Assembly: GCA_903880005.1 (NCBI GenBank)
Contig: CAIRNV010000270.1
Span: 1-37,989, forward strand
Source: an uncultured Verrucomicrobiota bacterium
GTDB lineage: Bacteria > Verrucomicrobiota > Verrucomicrobiia > Limisphaerales > UBA9464
Direction of reading: 5' to 3'
DNA: 37,989 nt
Positions 22,929 through 30,268 of the stretch are shown here, piece after piece. Numbering within the stretch: the stretch's first letter is position 1; every line of letters begins with the position of its first letter. A program made the position numbers and the translations under genes. The notes below the pieces were generated by a model, which was not told the origin of the DNA, made no database searches, and was given only the letters and a program-made list of their open reading frames with translations.

Positions 22929-24221
22929 TCAACGCCGGGGACGAACCAACATCAGGAGGTTGGTGACCCATGGGCATGCGAAGATGCCCACGGCGAAGGT
23001 GGTGGCGAGGCCGCGCAGCCACGGCATCCATTGGCGGGCCTGGGACCGCGGGAGGGTGTCCACCAACACGCCCGCGACAAACGCCCCGATGCCGACCGCG
23101 ACCATGACGAGGGCGAGGAGGGTCATGACCTTTCGCGGCCAGCCGGGCTGGCACTTGTAGGGCGCCGTCACGGGCAGCACGAGGAACGCAAACATCCCCG
23201 CCCCAAGGAGCCAAACAACGGGGTCGGCGACGAAGGGGGAGAAGGCGGCGCACAGGAGCGCGGCGGCGACGCAGGCGCCGACCCACGTGGATTCGTCGCG
23301 CTCGGAGTCCGAGAGGGCCATGCGGCCGTGACGGTTGAGGCGGAGGAGGAAGTTGAAGAGCGGTTGCGCGGCCCAGGTCAGCCACACGAAGACGACGTAG
23401 GCGATGCGGATGGGGAGGATGACGGGGGCGAGGGCCGGCTTGGATTGCTGGAGGTCGCCCAGGAGCGAGTTGCCAAAGTAACCGCCGAGGATGACGAGCC
23501 ACTGGGCCTTGCGGCTGAGCCGGTTCATCCAGAGGAAGTACTTGAGGAGGACGGCGTAGAGGAGGTTGCCGGCCTTGAGGGCCTCGACGACGCCCGATCG
23601 GGCCCATTCATTGCCCGGGTCCAGGCGCAGGGCCTCGTGGAAGTGACGCAGGGCCTCCTTGTGACGCCCGGCATGGAGATGGGTCCAGCCCATGTTCGCG
23701 TGCGTGGTGGAGTCCTCGGGGTTGCGGACCAAGGTGGCGTCGAGGGTGGCGCCGGCCTCCTGATGGCGCCCAAGGTGGACCAACGCGGCGGCCCGGATGT
23801 TGTTGGCGGACTCGTTCTCGGCGTCGAGGGCGAGCGAGCGATCTGCCGAGGCGAGGGCCTCCTCCCATCGGCGCTCCTGGAGGAGCAGGGCGCCTTGGAG
23901 GGCGTGGTGGTCTGCGTTGCCCGGGTCCAGGCGGATGGCCTCGCGGACGGAGCGGAGGGCGCCGGCGAGGTCGTTGCGCTTGGACAGGATGGAGGCCATC
24001 GAGTGATGGGCGTAGGAGGAGTCCGGGGCGGCGACGATGGCCTCGGCGGCGGCGTCCTGGGCCTCGGCGAGGCGGCCGGCCTCCGTGAGGGCGACGCCGA
24101 GGAGCATGAGGCCATGGGGATCCCCGGGTTCCTGGGCCAGCCCAAGGCGCACCTCGTCCACGGCGAGGGCGGCCCGGTGTTGGCGGATGAGGAGGTCGCC
24201 GCGGGCGAAGTGGGGGTTCAT
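22929..24221 (-). CDS. TPR protein with C-terminal membrane domain
   Basis: A 430-aa protein. About residues 1-205 are five to six tetratricopeptide repeats (for example AIRLDPGNADHHALQGALLL and ALRLDPGNEWARSGVVEALK). The second half has about five hydrophobic helices (including AYVVFVWLTWAAQPLFNFL and AGMFAFLVLPV) and a short basic tail. TPRs bind partner proteins, so this looks like a membrane scaffold. It starts 13 bases after the stop of the AAA+ ATPase gene, which also carries TPRs; a shared complex is inferred. I know no defined function for this architecture. Confidence 0.85.
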   Translation of the reverse strand: MNPHFARGDLLIRQHRAALAVDEVRLGLAQEPGDPHGLMLLGVALTEAGRLAEAQDAAAEAIVAAPDSSYAHHSMASILSKRNDLAGALRSVREAIRLDPGNADHHALQGALLLQERRWEEALASADRSLALDAENESANNIRAAALVHLGRHQEAGATLDATLVRNPEDSTTHANMGWTHLHAGRHKEALRHFHEALRLDPGNEWARSGVVEALKAGNLLYAVLLKYFLWMNRLSRKAQWLVILGGYFGNSLLGDLQQSKPALAPVILPIRIAYVVFVWLTWAAQPLFNFLLRLNRHGRMALSDSERDESTWVGACVAAALLCAAFSPFVADPVVWLLGAGMFAFLVLPVTAPYKCQPGWPRKVMTLLALVMVAVGIGAFVAGVLVDTLPRSQARQWMPWLRGLATTFAVGIFACPWVTNLLMLVRPRR

Positions 24222-24234
24222 GGGGCGGCGGTCG

Positions 24235-25629
24235 CTAGAGCTTGAGGTAGCGGAGGATGTCGTCGTAGGCGCCGCCCTGGTTGGCGTAGAGCGCGTAATT
24301 GCGGGCCGTGGCGAACCACTCGCGGGTCGTGGGCTTGAGCTTGGAGACGACCGCGAGGAGGTCCTTGGTGCGAAGGGGCTGCGGGGTCCCCGAGCGCATC
24401 GCGTCGCGCAGCTTGGCCTCCACGGACTGGTCCACGACGGCCTTGAGGTCGGCGCCCGAGAAGCCCTCGCACTTGGCCGCGATGGCCTCGGCGTCGAGGT
24501 CCTCCTGGGGCTTTCCGACGAGCAGGATGCGAAGGATGGCGGCGCGGGCCGGGGCGTCGGGCGGCGGGACGAAGAGGATGCGGTCGAAGCGGCCGGGGCG
24601 GCGGAAGGCGGAGTCGAGGTGCCACGGGGCGTTGGTGGCCCCGAGGACGAGGACGCCCTCGTTGGACGACTGGACCCCGTCGAGCTCGTTGAGGAACTGG
24701 TTGATGAGGTGGCGTCCGCCCGAGGTCTTCATGTCCGTGCGGCTGGCGCCGAGGGCATCGACCTCGTCGAAGAAGAGGACGCACGGCTTGTTGCGCCGGG
24801 CTTGCTGGAAGAGGTGATGGAGGTTGCGCTCGCTGTTGCCGAGCCACATGTCGAGGACGTCGTGGATGCCGATGGAGATGAAGCCGGCCTTGATCTCGCC
24901 GGCCGTGGCGCGGGCGAGGTGGGTCTTGCCGCAGCCGGGCGGGCCATAGAGCAGGATGCCGCCGCCGGCGGACTTCCCGTACGCCTTGTACAGGTCCGCA
25001 TGGGTGATGGGATGGACGATCTTGAGCTGGATCTCCTCCTTGAGCGCATCCATGCCGCCGACGTCCGCAAAGGTGATGCGGGGCCGCTCCACGACGACGT
25101 CGTCGAGCCCGGCCTCCCCCTCGCTGGAATGGGACCGGACGCGTCCCTCCTCCACGTCGAAGAGGTCGCCCGAGGGGAATCCGTCGTCGTCCTCGTCGCC
25201 TTCCTTGTCCTCGGGCTCGGGTTCGGGGCGGATGCCCATTTTCTGGGCGAACTCCGGGTCGGCGGCCTCGGGGTCCTTGGCGATGCCCTTGCGGTATTGC
25301 ACGACCGCCTGCTCGACCTCGCCCATGGAGGCGAGGAGGCGCGCGTAGAGGACGTGGGCGCGGGCCGGGGCGCTGGCGAGGGTCACGAGGTCCTCGAGGA
25401 CGACGAGGGTATGGCTTCGCTTCCCCTGCTGGTGGAAGGCGCGGGCCAGGCCGAGCTTGAGGCCGGGCTGGTCGGGTGCCAGGGCCAGGGCGGCCCGGTA
25501 CTCGGCCTCGGCCTCGGCGTGGCGCCCGGAGGAAACGAGGGCGTCGGCGAGGGCCTGGCGCAGGGGGATGTTGCCGGGGGAGAGCGCGACGGCCTCGCGG
25601 AGCTGGGAGATGTGGTCGGGCTGACTCAT
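24235..25629 (-). CDS. TPR-containing AAA+ ATPase (classical AAA clade)
   Basis: A 464-aa protein. Residues 1-125 hold TPR-like repeats, 134-160 are a very acidic linker ([13 protein letters not shown]), and 185-430 are one AAA domain. It has Walker A GPPGCGKT (229-236), Walker B VLFFDEVD (284-291), sensor-1 GATNAP and the arginine-finger box FRRPGRFDR. The pore-loop region reads MWLGNSERN. There is no protease, zinc or helicase domain, so it resembles the unfolding/remodelling AAA proteins of the Cdc48/spastin/Vps4 type rather than FtsH. The acidic linker and TPRs may recruit substrate. It sits between guaA (7-base gap) and the TPR membrane gene (13-base gap) on the same strand. Confidence 0.88.
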   Translation of the reverse strand: MSQPDHISQLREAVALSPGNIPLRQALADALVSSGRHAEAEAEYRAALALAPDQPGLKLGLARAFHQQGKRSHTLVVLEDLVTLASAPARAHVLYARLLASMGEVEQAVVQYRKGIAKDPEAADPEFAQKMGIRPEPEPEDKEGDEDDDGFPSGDLFDVEEGRVRSHSSEGEAGLDDVVVERPRITFADVGGMDALKEEIQLKIVHPITHADLYKAYGKSAGGGILLYGPPGCGKTHLARATAGEIKAGFISIGIHDVLDMWLGNSERNLHHLFQQARRNKPCVLFFDEVDALGASRTDMKTSGGRHLINQFLNELDGVQSSNEGVLVLGATNAPWHLDSAFRRPGRFDRILFVPPPDAPARAAILRILLVGKPQEDLDAEAIAAKCEGFSGADLKAVVDQSVEAKLRDAMRSGTPQPLRTKDLLAVVSKLKPTTREWFATARNYALYANQGGAYDDILRYLKL

Positions 25630-25636
25630 GGCGGGG

Positions 25637-27175
25637 CTACTCCCACTCGATGGTGCCGGGGGGCTTGCTGGTGATGTCGAGGACGACCCGGTTGATGCCC
25701 CGGACCTCGTTGGTGATGCGCGTGGAGATCTTCCCGAGGAGGTCGTACGGCACGTGGACCCAGTCGGCGGTCATGCCGTCCTGGGAATCGACCACGCGGA
25801 GGGCGACCGTGAAGTCATAGGTGCGCTCGTCGCCCTGGACGCCCACGGAGCGGACCGGAAGGAGGACGGCGAAGGCTTGCCAGGTCTTGTAGTAGAGGTC
25901 GGCGGCCTTCATCTCCTCGACGACGATGGCGTCGGCCTTGCGGAGGATATCGAGCTTGGGCGCGGAGATGGGACCCAGGCAACGGACGGCGAGGCCGGGG
26001 CCCGGGAAGGGCTGGCGTTGGACGATCTCGCGTGGGAGGCCGAGCTCGACGCCGAGCTGCCGGACCTCGTCCTTGAAGAGGGAGCGAAGGGGCTCGAGCA
26101 ACTCGAACTTCATGTTCTTGGGGAGGCCGCCGACGTTGTGGTGCGACTTGATGAGGGCGGCAGGGTTGCCGGCGATGGGGACGGACTCGATGACGTCGGG
26201 ATAGAGGGTGCCTTGCGCGAGGAAGCGGGCCTTGCCGGCGCGCTTCGTGGCGGCTTGGAAGACGTCCACGAAGGCCTTCCCGATGACCTTGCGCTTGCGC
26301 TCGGGGTCGGAGACGCCCTTGAGCTTGCGCAGGAAGAGGGGCGTGGCGTCCTCGTACTGGAGCCGGATCTTGAAGTTGCGCCCGAAGACCTCCTGGACGA
26401 CCTCGGCCTCGCGGGCGCGGAGGAGGCCGTTGTTGACGAAGATGCAGGTGAGCTGGTCCCCGATGGCGCGGTGGATGAGGGCGGCGGCGACGGACGAATC
26501 CACGCCGCCGCTCAGGCCGAGGATGACGTGGTCCTTGCCCACGCGCGCCCGGATCTCCTCGGTGGCCTGCTCCACGTAGTTGCGCATGGTCCAGTCGCGC
26601 CCGCATCCGCACACGCCATGGACGTAGTTGGCGATGACCTCGCGCCCGCGCGGCGAGTGGGCGACCTCGGGGTGGAATTGAATGCCGAAGAAGCGGCGGC
26701 GGGCGTCCTCGATGGCGGCGTAGTCGGAGTTCTCGGTGGTGCCGACAACGACGAAGTCCTTGGGGAGGCGGGTGAGCTTGTCGCCGTGGGAGTTCCAGAC
26801 CTGGAGCTCGCGGGGCAAGCCCTTGAACAGGACGCATTGGGCGTCGGTGACGGAGAGGGTGCCCTTGCCGTACTCGCGCTTGTCGCCCCGCTCGACCTTG
26901 CCGCCGAGGTAATGGGCGAGGAGCTGGACGCCGTAGCAAATCCCCAGCACCGGGATGCCCATCTTGAAGATGGCCTTGTCCGGGAGGGGGGCGTCCTTGG
27001 CGTACACGCTGGACGGGCCGCCGGACAGGATGAGCCCACGCGGGTTCATGGCGGCGATCTCCGCGGCGGGCGTGTCGAAACGCACGATGGTGGAGTACAC
27101 GTTGCACTCACGGACGCGCCGGGCGATGACCTGCGTGTACTGGGAGCCGAAGTCGAGGATGACGATCTGTTCCAT
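25637..27175 (-). CDS. guaA: GMP synthase (glutamine-hydrolysing)
   Basis: A 512-aa two-domain enzyme that converts XMP to GMP with ATP and glutamine. The N-terminal class I amidotransferase domain has the nucleophile loop [15 protein letters not shown] and FHPEVAHS. The synthetase domain has the PP-loop [31 protein letters not shown] and the family C-terminus [11 protein letters not shown]. The start at 27175 ([15 protein letters not shown]) is the natural one; the track ORF extends 41 codons further without support. It leads an operon with the AAA+ and TPR membrane genes. Confidence 0.97.
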   Translation of the reverse strand: MEQIVILDFGSQYTQVIARRVRECNVYSTIVRFDTPAAEIAAMNPRGLILSGGPSSVYAKDAPLPDKAIFKMGIPVLGICYGVQLLAHYLGGKVERGDKREYGKGTLSVTDAQCVLFKGLPRELQVWNSHGDKLTRLPKDFVVVGTTENSDYAAIEDARRRFFGIQFHPEVAHSPRGREVIANYVHGVCGCGRDWTMRNYVEQATEEIRARVGKDHVILGLSGGVDSSVAAALIHRAIGDQLTCIFVNNGLLRAREAEVVQEVFGRNFKIRLQYEDATPLFLRKLKGVSDPERKRKVIGKAFVDVFQAATKRAGKARFLAQGTLYPDVIESVPIAGNPAALIKSHHNVGGLPKNMKFELLEPLRSLFKDEVRQLGVELGLPREIVQRQPFPGPGLAVRCLGPISAPKLDILRKADAIVVEEMKAADLYYKTWQAFAVLLPVRSVGVQGDERTYDFTVALRVVDSQDGMTADWVHVPYDLLGKISTRITNEVRGINRVVLDITSKPPGTIEWE

Positions 27176-27271
27176 GCGCTGAAACGAAGGGGTCAGGATG
27201 TGACGACAGGGCGGGGGAAAGGAAAGGCCAAAGTAGGGCCCGATCTCGTCGTCTCGTCGGCCATGCATGGC

Positions 27272-27300
27272 TTGACAGCGTGTGGCGACGCGAAGCATCC
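27272..27300 (+). promoter_or_regulatory. Weak candidate promoter of the second pseudopilin gene
   Basis: A perfect TTGACA lies at 27272-27277 in the 132-bp region between the divergent guaA and pseudopilin genes. The -10 at 17 bases (GCATCC) is poor. If used, transcription would start at or next to the ATG at 27308, giving a near-leaderless message. If instead the ATG at 27263 is the start codon, this site would be inside the gene. Confidence 0.2.
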
Positions 27301-27307
27301 ACGGTCC

Positions 27308-28174
27308 ATGCAGGGTTCACCGTTGCGACGCCGTACGGGTGGAACGGAAGGCTTCACCTTGGTCGAGCTGCTGGTGGTGGTCGCCATCATCGCGATCCTG
27401 GCGGGCATGTTGCTGCCCGCGTTGTCCCGGGCGAAGTCACAGGCGCAGGGCATCCAGTGCATGAACAACACCCGGCAGGTCATGCTGGGGTGGTTGCTGT
27501 ACTCGGACGACCACGACGGCCGCGTGTGCGGCAATGCATCGGGCTCGGCGACGCCGTTCGACAACTGGGTCGTGGGCACCATGCGCTCGATCAACGGCGG
27601 CCCCAACCCGGACAACACGAACACGCTGTACCTCGTGGGCCCGCCGGCCCAGTTGGGGCCCTACGTGAAGACCCACCGGCCCTACCGATGCCCGTCGGAC
27701 ACGTCCGTGGGCCTCGTGCCCGGCGTCAAGAACCCGATGCCGCGGGTGCGCACGCTCTCCATGAACGGGTGGCTGGGCTACAACTCGGAGGCTTGGGACG
27801 GCCCCGGCGGGTTGATCGTGTACCGCAAGCTCTCGGAGATGGTGCAGCCAGGGCCCTCCGGCATTTGGGTGGTCGTGGACGAACGCGAGGACAGCATCAA
27901 CGACGGGTGGTTCGCCGTCAGCATGGCCGGCGTGGCCACGCCCGCCGGGAAGCCGGCCAACCCAGGCCAGTATCAAGTCATCGACTTTCCCGCCAGCTAC
28001 CACCATCGCGCCTCGTCCTTCGCCTTCGCGGACGGGCACTCGGAGATGCACAAGTGGAAGGACGCGCGGACCAACCCGGTGCTGCGCAAGGGCCAGGACA
28101 CCGCGTTGCGCGTCCCCACGCCGGGCAACCCGGACGTGGAGTGGATCCAGGCCCACACCACCGGTTTTCGCTGA
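27308..28174 (+). CDS. Second type IV pilin-like protein, H-X9-DG class
   Basis: A 288-aa protein with a basic leader ([12 protein letters not shown]), cleavage motif G-FTLVELL and a hydrophobic helix [21 protein letters not shown] nearly identical to that of the pseudopilin at 22099. Its C-terminal part carries H-X9-DG ([12 protein letters not shown] preceded by another H). It differs from the first in the middle ([20 protein letters not shown]). ATG at 27308 gives a leader of typical length; an in-frame ATG at 27263 would add 15 residues. It is transcribed away from guaA and ends 31 bases before the convergent DCC-family gene. Confidence 0.88.
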   Translation: MQGSPLRRRTGGTEGFTLVELLVVVAIIAILAGMLLPALSRAKSQAQGIQCMNNTRQVMLGWLLYSDDHDGRVCGNASGSATPFDNWVVGTMRSINGGPNPDNTNTLYLVGPPAQLGPYVKTHRPYRCPSDTSVGLVPGVKNPMPRVRTLSMNGWLGYNSEAWDGPGGLIVYRKLSEMVQPGPSGIWVVVDEREDSINDGWFAVSMAGVATPAGKPANPGQYQVIDFPASYHHRASSFAFADGHSEMHKWKDARTNPVLRKGQDTALRVPTPGNPDVEWIQAHTTGFR

Positions 28175-28205
28175 GCCGGAACGACCCACCCGCCCCGACC
28201 CACGT

Positions 28206-28649
28206 TCACAAGAAGCGATCGCGGACGCCGGGCGACGGCACCAGGCAGGCCGCGGGCGTTCCAAACCAACGATGCCGGTTCCGCGCGACGAGGTCATAGG
28301 CGCGGTCGCGAAGCGCGCGGGGCACCCAGCGGATCCAGGCGCCGGCCTTCCACGGCCAACCCAGGTGCCGCGCCACCTCGATCGCGGCGTCGGATCGCAT
28401 GAGCCGGCGCCGGCCCGTCACCAGGAGCAGCGTGCCGGGTTGGGACGGGTCAAGGCCGGCCGCCCGGTACGCGCGGCGACCGAGGTCGGACTGGATGGGA
28501 AGGAACTTGAACCGCCGGCCCCGGTCGCGCGGCAGCACGAACGCGACGGTGGCGTTGCAGAGGTTGCATGCCCCGTCGAACAACAGGACATGCGGGTGAG
28601 GGAGGATCGCCTCGTCGCCTTGGCCGACGGTCTCGGGCGTGGATTCCAT
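28206..28649 (-). CDS. DCC-family (DUF393) thiol-disulfide oxidoreductase-like protein
   Basis: A 147-aa protein with the family motif FDGACNLCN, a DxxCxxC signature near the N-terminus, followed by DRGRRFKFLPIQSDLGRRA and a C-terminal RDRAYDLVARNRHRWFG. The family is named for its DCC motif and predicted to have a thioredoxin-like redox function, but no reaction is established. It starts 16 bases after the stop of the GlcD-type oxidase gene on the same strand, so the two are probably co-transcribed. The longer track ORF covers the oxidase in the wrong frame. Confidence 0.88.
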   Translation of the reverse strand: MESTPETVGQGDEAILPHPHVLLFDGACNLCNATVAFVLPRDRGRRFKFLPIQSDLGRRAYRAAGLDPSQPGTLLLVTGRRRLMRSDAAIEVARHLGWPWKAGAWIRWVPRALRDRAYDLVARNRHRWFGTPAACLVPSPGVRDRFL

Positions 28650-28665
28650 GGGCCGGGCGGGGCGG

Positions 28666-30048
28666 TTAGTCGAACATCTTGCCCGGGTTGAGGATCCCGT
28701 GGGGGTCGAGGGCGCGCCGCAGCTCGCGCATGACCCGCATCTGGGCATCCCCGGCAAACCGGGGGAGGAAGGACTTCTTGGCGAGGCCGACGCCGTGCTC
28801 GCCGGTGATGGTGCCGCCGAGGCGGATGGCCTCGTCAAAGATCTCGTGGAAGGCCTCCTCGATGCGGTGCATCTCCTCGTGGTTGCGTTCGTCCGTGAGG
28901 AAGGTGGGGTGGAGGTTGCCGTCGCCCATGTGGCCAAAGGTGCCGATGCGGAGCTTGTAGCGCCGCGCGACGTCATCCACGAAGCGGACCATGCGGGCGA
29001 GTTCGCTGCGGGGGACGGTGGCGTCCTCGAGGATGGTCGTGGGCGACATGCGGGCGAGCGCGGAGAAGGCGGAGCGCCGCGCGGCGGCCAGTTGGTTGGC
29101 CTCGGCGTCGTCCTTGGCCACGCGGACCTCCCGGCACCCGTTCCTGCGCGCGATGGCCACCATCTGGTCGGCCTCCTCCGCCACCTGGGCCGGGTGGCCG
29201 TCGGTTTCCATCAACAGCAATGCCTCGCAGTCCGTCGGCAGGCCCACGCGTGCGAAGTCCTCGACGCAACGGATCGTGGTGCGGTCGAGGAACTCGAGCG
29301 TGCACGGGATAATCTTGGCCGCGATGATGTCGGACACGGTCTGGGCGGCGGCGTCCATGGCGTCGAACGTGGCAACCATGGTCTTCTTGGCGGCGGGCTT
29401 GGGAATGAGCTTGAGGAGGACCTCGGTGATCACGCCGAGGGTGCCCTCGGAGCCCACGAAGAGATCCTTGAGCGAGTAGCCGGCCACGTCCTTCACGCAC
29501 TTGTTGCCCGTGCGCACCACCTCGCCGTCCGCCAGCACGACCGTCAGGCCCATGACGTAGTTCCGCGTGATGCCGTACTTGAGGCCGCGCAGGCCGCCCG
29601 AGTTCTCCGCGACGTTGCCCCCGATGGTGGAGATCTTCATCGAGCCCGGGTCGGGCGGGTAGAAGAGGCCGGCGGCGGCGGCGGCGTCCGCCACCTGCAA
29701 CGTCGTCACGCCCGGCTCCACGGACAGGGTCAGGTTCGCGGCGTCCAGCTCCAGGATCCGGTTCATCCGCGCCGTGCAGAGCACGATGCAATCGGGCGCG
29801 GGGACCGACCCGCCCGACAGCCCCGTGCCGGATCCGCGCGTCACCACGGGGACGCGGCAGGACTGGGCCAGGCGCAGGACCTGCGAGACCTGCTCCGTGG
29901 ACGACACGAACGCCACGCAGCCCGGCAGGCGACTCAAGGCGGCGGTCCCGTCGAAGGAATACACCACCAGGTCCTCGGGCGACGTCAGGACGTTCTCCTC
30001 GCCCACCAGCGCCCTCAGGCGGGCCACGACTTCAGCAGACAACGGCAT
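28666..30048 (-). CDS. FAD-linked oxidase, GlcD/D-lactate dehydrogenase type
   Basis: A 460-aa flavoprotein of the VAO family. The FAD-binding part has VTRGSGTGLSGG, DPGSMKISTIGGNVAENSGG and GYSLKDLFVGSEGTLG; the C-terminal cap has HMGDGNLHPTF and ITGEHGVGLAKK, the usual histidine motifs. The family oxidises glycolate, D-lactate or other 2-hydroxy acids; the precise substrate cannot be read here, and GlcE/GlcF partner genes are not in the window. Start chosen at 30048 (MPLSAEVVARLR); the frame is open 145 codons further upstream with no conserved content. The DCC-family gene follows. Confidence 0.92.
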   Translation of the reverse strand: MPLSAEVVARLRALVGEENVLTSPEDLVVYSFDGTAALSRLPGCVAFVSSTEQVSQVLRLAQSCRVPVVTRGSGTGLSGGSVPAPDCIVLCTARMNRILELDAANLTLSVEPGVTTLQVADAAAAAGLFYPPDPGSMKISTIGGNVAENSGGLRGLKYGITRNYVMGLTVVLADGEVVRTGNKCVKDVAGYSLKDLFVGSEGTLGVITEVLLKLIPKPAAKKTMVATFDAMDAAAQTVSDIIAAKIIPCTLEFLDRTTIRCVEDFARVGLPTDCEALLLMETDGHPAQVAEEADQMVAIARRNGCREVRVAKDDAEANQLAAARRSAFSALARMSPTTILEDATVPRSELARMVRFVDDVARRYKLRIGTFGHMGDGNLHPTFLTDERNHEEMHRIEEAFHEIFDEAIRLGGTITGEHGVGLAKKSFLPRFAGDAQMRVMRELRRALDPHGILNPGKMFD

Positions 30049-30206
30049 GCACCCAGCGTGGTGAAGCAGGGGAGCCCGTGGAAAGAGGGAACTTGGGCGC
30101 CATGGGCCGCTGGAAGGATCGATCGGTGGCGATCGTGGGTGCGGGACCGCCCCCGCAAGGGCCTCGTGCTTCGTCCAACACGGCCCTTGGCTTGGCGCGC
30201 GCCGTC

Positions 30207-30228
30207 GCCCCGGGGCATCCCCCGGGGC
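30207..30228 (-). terminator. GC-rich hairpin after the secreted-protein gene
   Basis: A perfect 9-bp stem GCCCCGGGG / CCCCGGGGC with a CATC loop lies about 40 bases beyond the stop of the leftward gene at 30269. It has no T-run, so it is at most a weak or factor-dependent terminator. Nothing else is seen in 30049-30268. Confidence 0.4.
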
Positions 30229-30268
30229 GCAGCGCGGCCGCCATCCATGGCGGGAGAATCGTTCCGGC

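Noticed and set aside
22257-24245. A 662-aa rightward ORF across the pseudopilin and TPR genes
   Set aside because: It crosses two genes of opposite direction that both have recognised motifs; it is a GC-driven shadow.
24037-27200. Long rightward ORFs (545 and 848 aa) opposite guaA and the AAA+ gene
   Set aside because: The leftward frames contain the GMP synthase and AAA+ signatures; only the last 288 codons of the 848-aa frame (from 27308) are a real gene.
20802-28174. A defence island or prophage around the AAA+ gene
   Set aside because: No nuclease, integrase, methylase or phage structural gene is present; neighbours are housekeeping (guaA) or pilin-like genes.
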